Positions 36,810 to 47,246 are shown, counted from the stretch's first letter. The stretch: DNA of 64,000 nucleotides from Blattabacterium cuenoti (GCF_014252015.1 NZ_CP059206.1:248001-312000), one strand, 5' to 3'. Translations and numbers: made by a program. Notes: generated by a model from the letters alone, not told the origin.

Positions 36810-39154
36810 AAAGCCAAAAAGGATGCGTCTTTTTTTGTTGATTCAGATGAAATATGGGATAATGTATCGTTATACAATAGAATGATCTCTTCTATATTTT
36901 CCGTAATTTTTTTTGATTGTAAAAGAATATCCAACATTAAAAATGTGTTTTTTGTTCCATATTTATTATGGATAATTCCCATCACCTGTTGATTCATTTG
37001 TTCCTCAATTTTTTTTATAATTTTATTTTTTATAGTGTATTGAATTTTTTTACAATTTCTATCATTTGTTATTCTTTTTATAATGTTGAAATGTTCAATC
37101 ATAAGATGCTCAAGTGTTAGTAAATTCTTTTTTTGTCTATATTTTATAGGATTATGGCTATTGATAACATGAAACAATGTATGATTCGTAATAATATCTG
37201 AAGATTCTATGATTTCTTTAGTTTTATTGTATATATGTAGATAAAAGATTCCAGCAATTGGTTCGCTATTCTTCGTTTTTCTAATCACTTTAATTAAAGA
37301 ATGATGTATATTTGTAAAGTTTTCTTTTACTTTTAAAAAATTATTTCGACTCTCTTGAAGTATTTTTAAATTTTCTTGAGTAATTCCTTCTATACTTTTT
37401 TTGTAAATACTTTCAATATATTCAAGTATAGGTTTTATAATATCTAAGGTATTACTTAAAGTCGTCTCTAAAGTTAAATTCACTATACCAAAAAACGGTT
37501 TTTCTTCTATTTTTTGATATTGCATTTTATTATAGTTTTTATAACTTCTATAAAAAACAAATAAAATTAAAAAAATAAGAAAGGATAAAGCCCATGCTTT
37601 CAAAAAATATAAAAAAGTAGCTGTAATTCCTGCCATGGTAAAGGCTATTAAACCTGTTAAAAACCATCCTCTTATAACTTTTAAAACACCTGAAACTCTA
37701 TAAACAGCACTTTCTCTGTCCCATGCTCTATCTGAAAGAGAAGTCCCCATAGATACCATAAAAGTAACAAAAGTGGTAGATAATGGCAGTTTTTGAACTG
37801 TCGCTATAGATATCAATATACTGGATATAGTCAAATTAGCAGAAGCTCTAACAAGATCAAAAGCAACGTTTTCTTCTTTTTGTTTTTGCTTAAAGTTTCT
37901 TTCTATTTTAACTAGAAGTCTTTTAGGAAAAAATTTAAATAAATGATATCCTAAATATAAAAAAAATCTAACAATTCCTCTAGAAAAAGAATTGGATAAA
38001 AACTTTTCTGGTCCTTCATTTTGTCTACTTAAATTAATTTCTGTACTTGTGATGTTTTTTGTTTTTTTGGAAAACCAAAGAGTGAATATCATAATCATTC
38101 CTGCAAAAATTAAAATAGAAGATGGAACCTGTACATTTCCAGATAAACTTTTCATATTGAATTTTTCGGCAGGAGGACTTCCCGATTCTTTCCATATATT
38201 ATAAGATTGTATACTAGCTATAGGAATACCGATAAAATTGACTAAATCATTTCCTGCAAAAGCCATAGCTAAAGAAAAAGTCCCATATAATACGACAAAT
38301 TTTAATATATTGTATCCTAAAGAAACAAATATTTTTGCTATAATAGTCCACGTTGATAATAATATCAACAAAAAAACAAAAAAATTATGGTGAATCCATT
38401 TTATGAAATGTTGAATGAATAAGGAAAATCCTGTTAAATTTTCATCAATAAAACCCTGTAAAGTACTATGTAATCCTCTTACAATAAGAAAATAAGTCAT
38501 ACTGCTCAATGAAATTGCAGCCCATATTACCCCTACATATTTTAATCTACTTTTATATTCAAAACTGAATAAATAACGAATAAAATAGTGAATGAAAGCA
38601 CCGGAAGTAAAAGAAATAATAATAGATAAAAAAATACCTATACTAATGGTTAATGTTTTTTCAGCTTTAATGTATAGAGTTAAATGATGAAAGGGTTCAT
38701 TATTAAATGGAGAAGTCATTTTTATCATGGCTATACTGAAAGCCGCGCCTAATAAACAAAAGACCATAGAGACTGTAGTAGAAGTGGGTAATCCTAAAGT
38801 GTTAAATACATCCAGTAAAATAATATCGGATATCATAACCGATAAAAAAATAAAAATAATATCTGAAAAATAAAAATAGGAAGGATCGAAAACTCCTTTT
38901 CTTGCTACTTCCATCATTCCACTAGACAAAAAAGCTCCTAATAAAATACCCAAACTAGCAAAAATCATGATAGTTCTACGAGATGCTACTTTAGATCCAA
39001 TAGCAGAATTTAGAAAATTAACAGCATCATTAATTAAACCAACAATAAGATCAAATATAGATAAGAAAAAAAGAACCACTATAATTGATGGATAAAAAAG
39101 TTTCATAATAAGAGGTATTATTGAATTAAAAAAAAACAAAAGTATTTTATTCAA
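36806..39154 (-). CDS. PiT family inorganic phosphate transporter with PhoU-like C-terminal region
   Basis: A 782-residue protein. Two PiT repeats lie in residues about 20-540: the N-terminal GLINDAVNFLNSAIG (about 38-52) and the second repeat AFAGNDLVNFIGIPIA (about 300-315), and LPLSTTFVTFMVSMGTSLSDR near 450 holds a family motif. Residues about 560-782 are helical and hydrophilic, as in the PhoU-like tail of Bacteroidetes members. It imports phosphate (or metal-phosphate) using an ion gradient. It is last in a minus-strand set der-ruvA-PiT. Confidence 0.88.
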   Translation of the reverse strand: MNKILLFFFNSIIPLIMKLFYPSIIVVLFFLSIFDLIVGLINDAVNFLNSAIGSKVASRRTIMIFASLGILLGAFLSSGMMEVARKGVFDPSYFYFSDIIFIFLSVMISDIILLDVFNTLGLPTSTTVSMVFCLLGAAFSIAMIKMTSPFNNEPFHHLTLYIKAEKTLTISIGIFLSIIISFTSGAFIHYFIRYLFSFEYKSRLKYVGVIWAAISLSSMTYFLIVRGLHSTLQGFIDENLTGFSLFIQHFIKWIHHNFFVFLLILLSTWTIIAKIFVSLGYNILKFVVLYGTFSLAMAFAGNDLVNFIGIPIASIQSYNIWKESGSPPAEKFNMKSLSGNVQVPSSILIFAGMIMIFTLWFSKKTKNITSTEINLSRQNEGPEKFLSNSFSRGIVRFFLYLGYHLFKFFPKRLLVKIERNFKQKQKEENVAFDLVRASANLTISSILISIATVQKLPLSTTFVTFMVSMGTSLSDRAWDRESAVYRVSGVLKVIRGWFLTGLIAFTMAGITATFLYFLKAWALSFLIFLILFVFYRSYKNYNKMQYQKIEEKPFFGIVNLTLETTLSNTLDIIKPILEYIESIYKKSIEGITQENLKILQESRNNFLKVKENFTNIHHSLIKVIRKTKNSEPIAGIFYLHIYNKTKEIIESSDIITNHTLFHVINSHNPIKYRQKKNLLTLEHLMIEHFNIIKRITNDRNCKKIQYTIKNKIIKKIEEQMNQQVMGIIHNKYGTKNTFLMLDILLQSKKITENIEEIILLYNDTLSHISSESTKKDASFLAF

Positions 39155-39180
39155 ATTTGTTTTTTATAAGTGAATAATTT

Positions 39181-39786
39181 TTATGATTTCACAATTTTTT
39201 TTAAAGATTCTTTAATAAGATTTTCTACAGAAAATTCTGGATTTTCATCTAAAATATCATCCAAAACTTTTTGATATTCTTGAGAAGAAAATCCAAGCAC
39301 CCTCAAAGCACTTAAAGCTTCTTTTTTTATGAAATAAGATGTATTTTCCAAAATTTTTACATTTTTTCCTTTTTTAGGATCTTGAATAATTTTATCTTTT
39401 AGTTCAATAATAATTCTTTGAGCTGTTTTTGTTCCAATTCCTTTAACTTGGTTAAACATTTTTATATCTTCTTTAGATATAGATTTTTCGATTTCATATG
39501 GAGTAAGAGATGATAATAACATGATAGCAGAACTTGGACCAATTCCATTTACGGATATCAAATAAGAAAATATTTTTCTTTCTTTTTTGTCAAAAAAGCC
39601 ATATAAAACATGTTGGTTTTCTTTTATCAACAGATAAGTATGTACGCAAATATCTTTCCCTTCCTTTTCTAACAAAGAAGAATAGGTATATGAGGATATA
39701 TGAATATGATATCCTACTCCATGACAATCTATAATTAAATAAGATTGATTTTTTTCTATTAACTTTCCTCTTAAGTGTGTTATCAC
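39181..39786 (-). CDS. ruvA: Holliday junction branch migration protein RuvA
   Basis: A 201-residue protein: OB-fold start MITHLRGKLIEKNQSYLIIDCHGVGYHI, double helix-hairpin-helix pattern SVNGIGPSSAIMLLS (about 71-85) and VKGIGTKTAQRIIIELKDKI (about 106-125), and domain III (about 145-201) that contacts RuvB. It binds four-way junctions in recombination and repair. Follows der by 27 bases on the minus strand. Confidence 0.96.
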   Translation of the reverse strand: MITHLRGKLIEKNQSYLIIDCHGVGYHIHISSYTYSSLLEKEGKDICVHTYLLIKENQHVLYGFFDKKERKIFSYLISVNGIGPSSAIMLLSSLTPYEIEKSISKEDIKMFNQVKGIGTKTAQRIIIELKDKIIQDPKKGKNVKILENTSYFIKKEALSALRVLGFSSQEYQKVLDDILDENPEFSVENLIKESLKKIVKS

Positions 39787-39813
39787 GATATCATCAATAG
39801 ATAATAAATCCTA

Positions 39814-41142
39814 TTATTTTTTTCTAAAAAAAATTTGTATAGGAACTCCGATAAAATCAAAATGAGAACGAATTTGATTTTCAACAAATCTTTTATAAGA
39901 TTCTTTTATGTGTTGAGGAAAATTAGAAAAAAAAATAAATTTTGGCGTGCATGAAGGTAATTGAGTACAATATTTTATAGTTATGAATTTATTTTTTTTA
40001 TTAGGAGTAGGAGGATTTTTTTTTAAAATTGGTAACATAATTTTATTTAAAATATTCGTTTTTAATCTGTTTTTACGGGATTTTAAAACCTGATAAGCCA
40101 TGGGAAGAATATTGTGTATTCCATCTTTATTTTTAGCGGATATAAAAATAATGGGAACATTATCAAATGGAGAAATTTTTTTTCTTATAAATAATTCGTA
40201 ATCTTTTTGTGTATAAAAATTTTTATTATAAAATAGATCCCATTTGTTAATAAGAATTATAATACCTTTATGATTTTTTTTCACTAGTTTAAAAATATTC
40301 ATATCCTGTTTTTCCCATCCACGATACGCATCTACCATTAAAAGACAAACATCCGCATGTTCTATTGTTTTAAACGTTCTCATAGTAGAATAAAATTCTA
40401 TGTTATCTCTGATTTTGGATTTTTTTCTAACTCCAGGTGTATCTACTAAAATGCATTCATATTCCCATTTATTGTAAAATACATCTAGACTATCTCTGGT
40501 TGTACCCGAAATATTTGTCACAATATGATGGTTTTTATTTAAAAAAGAGTTAATCAAAGTTGATTTTCCGACATTAGGACGTCCTACGATTGAAAAACGA
40601 GGAATAAATTCGTTTTTCAATATTTTTTCTTTTTTTTTCAAAAATTTATGTTTGAATATTTCTATTAATTTATCTAACAATTCTCCCGTACCACTCCCAT
40701 TTATAGCAGATATATAATAATATTTTTCAAATCCTAAACGAAAAAAATCTGTATCAAAATATACATATTTTCCGTCATCTACTTTATTTACAACTAATAA
40801 AATTATTTTTTGACATTTTCTTAATATTTTAGCAATTTCTATATCTTCATCTAAGATTCCTATTTTTATATCTACCAAAAATAAAATAACATCAGATTCT
40901 TTGATAGCTACGAAAATTTGGTTTTTGATTTCCTTTTCAAGGATATCATTTTTTGAAGTAGAAAAACCACCAGTATCCACCACAGAAAATTTGATTCCAT
41001 TCCATTCTGAATTTCCATAAATACGATCTCTTGTCACTCCACTTGTTACATCAACAATAGCCTTTCTTCTTCCTACAAGCCGATTAAATAAAGTTGATTT
41101 TCCGACATTGGGACATCCTATTATAGATACGATATAATTCAT
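39814..41142 (-). CDS. der: Ribosome biogenesis GTPase Der (EngA)
   Basis: A 442-residue protein with two GTPase domains: G1 motifs GCPNVGKSTLFN (about 8-19) and GRPNVGKSTLIN (about 188-199), G3 motifs DTGGF and DTPGV, G4 NKVDD and NKWDL, and a C-terminal KH-like domain (about 355-442). It assists 50S assembly. It has its own candidate promoter box at 41159-41166 and is probably the first gene of der-ruvA-PiT. Confidence 0.96.
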   Translation of the reverse strand: MNYIVSIIGCPNVGKSTLFNRLVGRRKAIVDVTSGVTRDRIYGNSEWNGIKFSVVDTGGFSTSKNDILEKEIKNQIFVAIKESDVILFLVDIKIGILDEDIEIAKILRKCQKIILLVVNKVDDGKYVYFDTDFFRLGFEKYYYISAINGSGTGELLDKLIEIFKHKFLKKKEKILKNEFIPRFSIVGRPNVGKSTLINSFLNKNHHIVTNISGTTRDSLDVFYNKWEYECILVDTPGVRKKSKIRDNIEFYSTMRTFKTIEHADVCLLMVDAYRGWEKQDMNIFKLVKKNHKGIIILINKWDLFYNKNFYTQKDYELFIRKKISPFDNVPIIFISAKNKDGIHNILPMAYQVLKSRKNRLKTNILNKIMLPILKKNPPTPNKKNKFITIKYCTQLPSCTPKFIFFSNFPQHIKESYKRFVENQIRSHFDFIGVPIQIFFRKK

Positions 41143-41158
41143 TTATAAAAATTATTCA

Positions 41159-41166
41159 CAAAGGTA
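41159..41166 (-). promoter_or_regulatory. Candidate -7 box for der
   Basis: Minus strand TACCTTTG fits TAnnTTTG. It lies 17 bases from the der ATG, giving a very short leader. The identical 8-mer is found before lysS and before the purine nucleoside phosphorylase-like gene. Confidence 0.5.
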
Positions 41167-41216
41167 GAATTTTTTTATTAGTTTCATTCTTAGATTATTA
41201 GTCAAAGTGTATATTA

Positions 41217-41900
41217 ATGAAAAAAAATAATGCATTGCGTATAGATATTGTTAGTGTAGTCCCTGAAATTCTTTATAGTCCTTTTTCCAATTCTATTATT
41301 AAAAGGGCAATTAATAAAGGTTTAATTGATATTCATATTCATGATTTACGTAAATATGGTTTAGGAAAACGAAAAAATATAGATGATTATCCTTATGGAG
41401 GTGGAGCAGGAATGGTAATTAAAATAGAACCTGTATATCAGTGTTTTTCCAAACTTTTATCAGAAAGAGATTATGATGAAAAAATTTTTATGACTCCTGA
41501 TGGAAAGTTATTTTCACAAAAATATGCTCAAAATTTAACTGATAAGAAAAATATTATTATTCTTTGTGGACGCTATAAAGGAATTGATCAAAGAATTAGA
41601 GATCACTTAATATCCAAAGAAATATCTATTGGAAATTATATTTTATCTGGAGGAGAATTAGCTGCTGCTGTTGTTGTAGAATCTGTAGTTAGATTATTAC
41701 CTGGAGTCATACAAAATCAAGAATCCATTCTTACAGATTCTTTTCAAAAAGAATCCTTCATAGCTCCTCCTATTTACACTCGTCCAGTGGTTTATAAAGG
41801 ATGGTCTGTTCCAAAAATACTTTTGTCTGGACATCATAAGAAAATAAAAGATTGGTTGTATAAAAAATCTATACAATTCAAACGAAAATCGGATTATTAG
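41217..41900 (+). CDS. trmD: tRNA (guanine37-N1)-methyltransferase
   Basis: A 227-residue SPOUT enzyme: RIDIVSVVPEI start, YPYGGGAGMVIKIEPV (about 59-74), MTPDGKLF, LCGRYKGIDQRI (about 116-127), SIGNYILSGGELAAAVVVES (about 138-157). It makes m1G37 in tRNAs for Leu, Pro and Arg. Its last 23 bases overlap the end of convergent argH. Confidence 0.96.
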   Translation: MKKNNALRIDIVSVVPEILYSPFSNSIIKRAINKGLIDIHIHDLRKYGLGKRKNIDDYPYGGGAGMVIKIEPVYQCFSKLLSERDYDEKIFMTPDGKLFSQKYAQNLTDKKNIIILCGRYKGIDQRIRDHLISKEISIGNYILSGGELAAAVVVESVVRLLPGVIQNQESILTDSFQKESFIAPPIYTRPVVYKGWSVPKILLSGHHKKIKDWLYKKSIQFKRKSDY

Positions 41901-43266
41901 AGGATTCTTTAAAATGAATTTTACTATAAATTAAACGTTTTATAACTTCATTTATTTTATCAAAATCAAACTCTTTTATTATATCTTGCATCAAATTTCT
42001 AATTTGTGTATTACATAAATTTCCTATACTTCCTTCATGAGAATAACAACTCTTAGTAAAAGGTTTGAAACATCCATTTTGGATATCTAAACCTACTTTT
42101 TGATAAGCTTCCCTAAAAGAATATCCTTTTTCAATAACCAGCTGGTTCACGACTTCTACACTAAACAAGTATTTATATTTATCATCCTTAAGGATATCCT
42201 TTTTCACTATAATATGATTCAACATATATTTAAATATATAAAAACATTTTTTCATTTCTTCAAAAATAGGAATAAATCTTTCTTTAATAATTTGAAAATC
42301 TCTATGATATCCGGAACATAAATTAGAAGAAATCAAAGAAATTTCGTTAGGTAACGAAGTTATTCTATTACATTTAGCTCGTATAATTTCAAAAACATCT
42401 GGATTTTTCTTATGAGGCATAATACTAGATCCGGTAGTAAGATGATCAGGAAAACTAATGAAATTAAAATTTTGACTTAAATATAAGCAAATATCTTGTG
42501 CCATTTTACTTAAAGTTCTTGCCATAGAAGCTAGGGATTCTGAAACAATTCTTTCCATTTTTCCACGTCCCATTTGAGCATACACCACATTATAATTTAA
42601 ATTTTCAAAACCCAATAAATAGGTTGTCATTTTTCTATTTAAAGGTAAAGAAGATCCATAACCTGCAGCAGAACCTAAAGGATTTTTGTTTACGATACGA
42701 TATGCGGTGCGCATTAATAATAAATCATCTATTAAACTTTCTGCATATGCAGCAAACCAAAGACCAAAAGAAGAAGGCATAGCTATTTGATAATGAGTAT
42801 AACCAGGTATTAATATATTTTTGTGCTGTTCACTTAATTTTAATAATAAATCAAAAAAAGAATAAGTCATGTAGACGATTTCCTTGATTTCTGTACGAAC
42901 AAAAAGTTTTAAATCTACCAAAATTTGATCGTTTCTGGATCTCCCACTATGTATTTTTTTTCCTACATTTCCTAAACGATTGGTTAACAAAAATTCTATC
43001 TGAGAATGAATATCTTCTATTCCTTCATCAATCTTAAATTTTTTATTTAAAATTTCGTTAACATAAATGTTACGCAATTCTTGAATTAAAATTTTTAAAT
43101 CTTTTTGATTTAATAATCCTATACTTTTCAACATAATAATATGAGCTATGGTCCCTATAACATCATGTGGTGCTAAAAGTAAATCTATTTTTGAGTCCTT
43201 ACTTGAAGTAAAATTTTCTATTTCTTTATTTAAACTAAAATTCGTTTTTTTTTCCCAAATTTTCAC
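41878..43266 (-). CDS. argH: Argininosuccinate lyase
   Basis: A 462-residue member of the fumarase/argininosuccinate lyase family with SRNDQILVDLKLF (about 109), GYTHYQIAMPSS (about 156-167), NPLGSAAGYGS (about 195), and the signature TGSSIMPHKKNPDVFE (about 277-292). It releases arginine and fumarate in the last step of arginine synthesis. It ends inside trmD (23-base overlap) and is divergent from gyrB. Confidence 0.95.
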   Translation of the reverse strand: MKIWEKKTNFSLNKEIENFTSSKDSKIDLLLAPHDVIGTIAHIIMLKSIGLLNQKDLKILIQELRNIYVNEILNKKFKIDEGIEDIHSQIEFLLTNRLGNVGKKIHSGRSRNDQILVDLKLFVRTEIKEIVYMTYSFFDLLLKLSEQHKNILIPGYTHYQIAMPSSFGLWFAAYAESLIDDLLLMRTAYRIVNKNPLGSAAGYGSSLPLNRKMTTYLLGFENLNYNVVYAQMGRGKMERIVSESLASMARTLSKMAQDICLYLSQNFNFISFPDHLTTGSSIMPHKKNPDVFEIIRAKCNRITSLPNEISLISSNLCSGYHRDFQIIKERFIPIFEEMKKCFYIFKYMLNHIIVKKDILKDDKYKYLFSVEVVNQLVIEKGYSFREAYQKVGLDIQNGCFKPFTKSCYSHEGSIGNLCNTQIRNLMQDIIKEFDFDKINEVIKRLIYSKIHFKESSNNPIFV

Positions 43267-43282
43267 GGAATAATATTTTTTC

Positions 43283-43290
43283 TATATTTG
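43283..43290 (+). promoter_or_regulatory. Candidate -7 box for gyrB
   Basis: TATATTTG matches TAnnTTTG. It lies about 75 bases upstream of the gyrB ATG (43364) in the divergent gap with argH; no clear -33 TTTG is seen. Confidence 0.45.
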
Positions 43291-43363
43291 ATCAATTCTG
43301 AGATAAAACTATAAATTTTATGTAAATAATAAAAATTTACAATAAAAATAAAATTAATGGATT

Positions 43364-45289
43364 ATGAATAAAAAACATAATACAATGAAAGATTATACAG
43401 CAGATAGTATTCAATCTCTTGAAGGAATAGAACATATTAGACTCAGACCTTCTATGTATATTGGAGACGTAGGAATTAGAGGATTACACCATTTAGTTTA
43501 TGAAGTCATAGATAATTCTGTAGATGAAGCTTTGGCAGGTTTTTGCAATAAAATATGGGTAACTATTCATAAAAATGGATTTATAACTGTCTTTGACAAT
43601 GGTCGTGGAATTCCAATAGACATTCATAAAAAAGAAGGAAAATCGGCTCTAGAAGTCGTTATGACTAAAATTGGTGCAGGGGGGAAATTTGATAAAAATT
43701 CATATAAAGTTTCTGGAGGGTTACACGGTGTAGGAATTTCTTGTGTTAATGCACTGTCTAAAAAACTTATAGTTACAATTTATCGTAACGGAAAAATTTA
43801 TCAACAAGAGTATTTAAAAGGAAAACCCCTTGACTCTGTCAAGTGTTTAGGAAAAACCAATATGCAAGGAACAAAAATTTATTATCTTGCTGATCATTCT
43901 ATTTTTAATTCGATTATATACAATTATGAAATTTTAGCTAATAGATTAAAAGAATTATCTTTTTTAAATAAAGGTTTGTACTTATTTTTAAAAGACGAGA
44001 GAGAAAATATAAAAGAACATTTTTTCTCTCAAAACGGATTGAAAGAATATTTAGCAATTTTAAATAAAAATCAGGAATCTTTAACTAAAGAGATCCTTTT
44101 TATTGAAGGGGAAAAAGATAACACTATTGTAGAAATTGCAATGCAATACAATACTTCTTTTAAAGAAAAAATTTATTCTTATGTTAATAATATCAATACT
44201 TCTGAAGGAGGAACACATATTTCTGGTTTTCGAAGAGCACTAACAAGAACGTTAAAAAAATATGTGGATGGATATGGTATTTTATCTAATAAAAAAATAG
44301 AATTAACTGGAGATGATTTTAGAGAAGGAATTACGGCTATTATATCTGTTAGAGTAATGGAACCTCAATTTGAAGGACAAACTAAAACCAAATTAAGTAA
44401 TCATGAAGTAGGAGGTATTGTGGAAAAAATTGTAGGAGAGACATTGTATAGTTATTTAGAAGAACACCCTAGTGATAGAAAAAAAATTATTGATAAAATT
44501 TTATTAGCAGCTAAAGCGCGTCAAGCAGCTAAAAAAGCTCGTGAATTAATACAAAAAAAGACTCCTATAAGTAGTATTTTACCCGGAAAATTAGCGGATT
44601 GTTCTTTCAATAATCCAGAAAACTGTGAAATTTATTTAGTAGAAGGAGATTCTGCCGGAGGTACAGCTAAACAAGGAAGAGATAGAAATTTTCAAGCCAT
44701 TTTACCTTTGCGAGGGAAAATACTAAATGTTGAAAAAGCGATACAATATAAAATATTTGAAAATGAGGAAATAAAAAATATATTTACTTCTTTAGGAGTT
44801 TCTATTGGAACAGAAGAAGATCAAACCATTTTGAACATAAAAAAACTTAGATATAATAAAATTATCATTATGACAGATGCAGATATAGATGGAAGTCATA
44901 TTTCTACTCTAATTTTAACATTGTTTTTTCGTTATATGAAACCTTTAATAGAAAAAGGTCACATTTATATTGCTACACCTCCACTTTATTTAATTAGAAA
45001 AGGAAATCATTCTCAATATGCTTGGAATGATCAAGAAAGAGAAAACATTATCCATAAATTAGGAGGAAGAAAATTTATCAATATACAACGTTACAAAGGA
45101 TTAGGAGAAATGAATGCAGAACAACTTTGGGAAACGACGATGAATCCCAAAAAAAGAACTTTACGTCAAGTGAATATAGACGATGATTCGGAAGCAGACA
45201 AAATTTTTTCCATTCTTATGGGAGACGAAGTTCCCCCACGAAGAAATTTTATAGAAAAAAATGCTATACATGCAAAAATTTATGTTTAG
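43364..45289 (+). CDS. gyrB: DNA gyrase subunit B
   Basis: A 641-residue type IIA topoisomerase ATPase subunit: LEGIEHIRLRPSMYIG (about 20-35), EVIDNSVDEALAG (ATP site, about 48), DNGRGIP, GGLHGVG, KTKLSNHEV, YLVEGDSAGGTAKQGRDR (TOPRIM Glu, about 424-441), MTDADIDGSH (metal Asp pair, about 505), and QRYKGLGEMN (about 580). It introduces negative supercoils together with GyrA (not in the window). It starts a short operon gyrB-uppP-truB. Confidence 0.97.
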   Translation: MNKKHNTMKDYTADSIQSLEGIEHIRLRPSMYIGDVGIRGLHHLVYEVIDNSVDEALAGFCNKIWVTIHKNGFITVFDNGRGIPIDIHKKEGKSALEVVMTKIGAGGKFDKNSYKVSGGLHGVGISCVNALSKKLIVTIYRNGKIYQQEYLKGKPLDSVKCLGKTNMQGTKIYYLADHSIFNSIIYNYEILANRLKELSFLNKGLYLFLKDERENIKEHFFSQNGLKEYLAILNKNQESLTKEILFIEGEKDNTIVEIAMQYNTSFKEKIYSYVNNINTSEGGTHISGFRRALTRTLKKYVDGYGILSNKKIELTGDDFREGITAIISVRVMEPQFEGQTKTKLSNHEVGGIVEKIVGETLYSYLEEHPSDRKKIIDKILLAAKARQAAKKARELIQKKTPISSILPGKLADCSFNNPENCEIYLVEGDSAGGTAKQGRDRNFQAILPLRGKILNVEKAIQYKIFENEEIKNIFTSLGVSIGTEEDQTILNIKKLRYNKIIIMTDADIDGSHISTLILTLFFRYMKPLIEKGHIYIATPPLYLIRKGNHSQYAWNDQERENIIHKLGGRKFINIQRYKGLGEMNAEQLWETTMNPKKRTLRQVNIDDDSEADKIFSILMGDEVPPRRNFIEKNAIHAKIYV

Positions 45290-45316
45290 TTTTTAAGTAA
45301 AATCGATTATATCGTT

Positions 45317-46108
45317 ATGAATTATATTCAATCAATCCTATTAGGGATTATTGAAGGGATTACAGAATTTTTTCCTATTTCTTCTACAGGACACATGATC
45401 TTTGCGGCTTACACAATGGGAATACTAAAAAATAAAATAACCAATTTATTTCTTATTTCTGTTCAGTTTGGAGCCGTTTTATCTGTAATTTTTTTGTATA
45501 GAAACAAGTTTTTTTTTCAAAAATTGGATTTTTATCTAAAAATTTTTGTAGCCAGTTTTCCTATAGGTATTTTGGGTTTTTTATTGAACAAAATAACCAA
45601 TTTTTTTTTAGATAAACCACTCATAGTTGCTTTATCTCTTTTGATAGGAGGATTAGTTCTTTTGAAAGTAGAAATTTTTTATGAAAAAAATTTTTATAAT
45701 AGAAAAAATAGTATTACTTATTTGAAAGCTTTTATTATTGGATTATTTCAATGTTTAGCTTTAATTCCAGGAGTTTCTAGAAGTGCTACCACCATTGTTG
45801 CTTGTATGCTACAAAATGTCAATAGAATAAAAGCTATTGAATTTTCTTTCTTTTTATCTGTTCCTGTTATTGGAATTGCTACATGTAAAAAATTATTTGA
45901 CTATTATTTTCAATTAAATTCTTTTACATTTAAAGATATAGAATTGTTGTTATTAGGAAATATCGTAGCTTTTTTAACTGGAATAATAGCTATTAAATGT
46001 TTCATAAAATATTTAAATAATTTTAAATTATTTGGATACTATAGAATTTTTTTAGGAACTTTTTTTCTTGTTGTACATTATTTAATAAAACCGATTGGAA
46101 AATTTTGA
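45317..46108 (+). CDS. uppP: Undecaprenyl-diphosphatase
   Basis: A 263-residue membrane protein of the BacA family: EGITEFFPISSTGHM (about 13-27) and PGVSRSATT (about 151-159), both active-site signatures. It recycles undecaprenyl pyrophosphate for peptidoglycan synthesis and so feeds the mraY/murG/ftsW steps encoded here. Overlaps truB by 14 bases. Confidence 0.95.
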   Translation: MNYIQSILLGIIEGITEFFPISSTGHMIFAAYTMGILKNKITNLFLISVQFGAVLSVIFLYRNKFFFQKLDFYLKIFVASFPIGILGFLLNKITNFFLDKPLIVALSLLIGGLVLLKVEIFYEKNFYNRKNSITYLKAFIIGLFQCLALIPGVSRSATTIVACMLQNVNRIKAIEFSFFLSVPVIGIATCKKLFDYYFQLNSFTFKDIELLLLGNIVAFLTGIIAIKCFIKYLNNFKLFGYYRIFLGTFFLVVHYLIKPIGKF

Positions 46109-46826
46109 ATCAAAATTTAATTTATTAGAATTTAAAAATGGAAAAATATTGTTAGTAGATAAACCATGGGGATGGACTTCTTTTGATATTGTTAAAAAAA
46201 TAAAAAGCTATATTCTCACTGATGCTATAAAAAAAGAAAATTTAAAAATCGGACATGCAGGTACTTTAGATCCTTTTGCTACAGGTTTATTAATTGTATT
46301 AACAGGAAAATATACTAAAAAAGTAAATGAAATTCAAAATTATAAAAAAGTTTATACAGGCATTATAAAATTAGGTTGTGAAACCTTATCTTTTGATTCA
46401 GAAACAGAAGAACATAATTTTTCTTCCATTTCGCATATTACTCCTCAATTGATTAAAAAAATATCTAAAAAATTTTTGGGAGAAATAGATCAATATCCTC
46501 CATATTTTTCTGCCTTAAAAACAAAAGGAAAAAGATTTTATGAATATGCTAGAAAAGGTAAAAAAATAGTTCTAAAATCTAGACGTGTAAAAATTTATAA
46601 ATTTCATATCCTAAAAATAGGAATTCCTTATATAAAATTTTTTATAGAATGTGGAAAAGGGACTTATATTCGATCTATAGCTCAAGATTTTGGTAAAGCG
46701 CTTCAAAGCGGAGCTTATATCCTTTCTTTAAGAAGAGAACGGATAGGAAATTTTTATATGAATAGTTCTTCTATGAATATGGAATTAAATATTTCAAAAA
46801 AATTTACATGTTATTTACTAGATTAA
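46095..46826 (+). CDS. truB: tRNA pseudouridine55 synthase
   Basis: A 243-residue protein: [15 protein letters not shown] (about 19-33), [16 protein letters not shown] with the catalytic Asp (about 53-68), and [20 protein letters not shown] (about 135-154). There is no ATG near the N-terminus, and a TTG at 46095 inside uppP is the only fitting start (14-base overlap). It makes psi55 in the T-loop. Its stop shares TTAA with rpsP. Confidence 0.92.
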   Translation: MENFESKFNLLEFKNGKILLVDKPWGWTSFDIVKKIKSYILTDAIKKENLKIGHAGTLDPFATGLLIVLTGKYTKKVNEIQNYKKVYTGIIKLGCETLSFDSETEEHNFSSISHITPQLIKKISKKFLGEIDQYPPYFSALKTKGKRFYEYARKGKKIVLKSRRVKIYKFHILKIGIPYIKFFIECGKGTYIRSIAQDFGKALQSGAYILSLRRERIGNFYMNSSSMNMELNISKKFTCYLLD

Positions 46827-47161
46827 ATTTTGTATTTCTTGTACCACATATGAAACTTTTTTTGATACTCTTCATGAGTAAATGCACCCTTTTTTACTCC
46901 TTCTAATAAATGTTTTTTCAATAATATTCCGGTTTTAGAAAAAATGGATTTTACCGTATTGGTAGGTTGTGCCCCTTTCATTAACCAGGACACAGCATTT
47001 TTTATTTTTAATACAGTTGAAGGAGGGTCCGTATGAGGATTATAAGTTCCTAGCTTTTCAATAAACTTTCCATCTCTAGGAGCACGAGAATCAGCTACAA
47101 CTATATGATAAATAGGTCTATGTTTTTTTCCAATTCTTTTTAAACGGATTCTTACGGACAT
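46823..47161 (-). CDS. rpsP: 30S ribosomal protein S16
   Basis: A 112-residue protein with the S16 pattern [42 protein letters not shown] and [11 protein letters not shown] (about 65-75). Longer than the ~80-residue E. coli version by a C-terminal extension. It stands alone on the minus strand. A promoter box (47222-47229) and a short hairpin (47188-47203) precede it. Its stop overlaps truB by 4 bases. Confidence 0.95.
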   Translation of the reverse strand: MSVRIRLKRIGKKHRPIYHIVVADSRAPRDGKFIEKLGTYNPHTDPPSTVLKIKNAVSWLMKGAQPTNTVKSIFSKTGILLKKHLLEGVKKGAFTHEEYQKKFHMWYKKYKI

Positions 47162-47187
47162 AATTTTATAAATTTATATTATATATG

Positions 47188-47203
47188 AAACCTTGAAAGG
47201 TTT
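47188..47203. other. Small hairpin in the rpsP leader
   Basis: AAACCTTGAAAGGTTT forms a 6-bp stem with a 4-base loop; on the plus strand it is followed by a T-run (like a weak terminator) and on the minus strand it lies in the rpsP 5' leader just after the predicted start of transcription. It could be a ribosomal protein leader or a terminator; sequence alone does not decide. Confidence 0.35.
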
Positions 47204-47221
47204 TTTTAGAGTAAAGTAGCC

Positions 47222-47229
47222 CAAATTTA
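47222..47229 (-). promoter_or_regulatory. Candidate -7 box for rpsP
   Basis: Minus strand TAAATTTG matches TAnnTTTG, about 60 bases before the rpsP start. No clear -33 TTTG. Confidence 0.45.
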
Positions 47230-47246
47230 GATATAATTATCATGTT

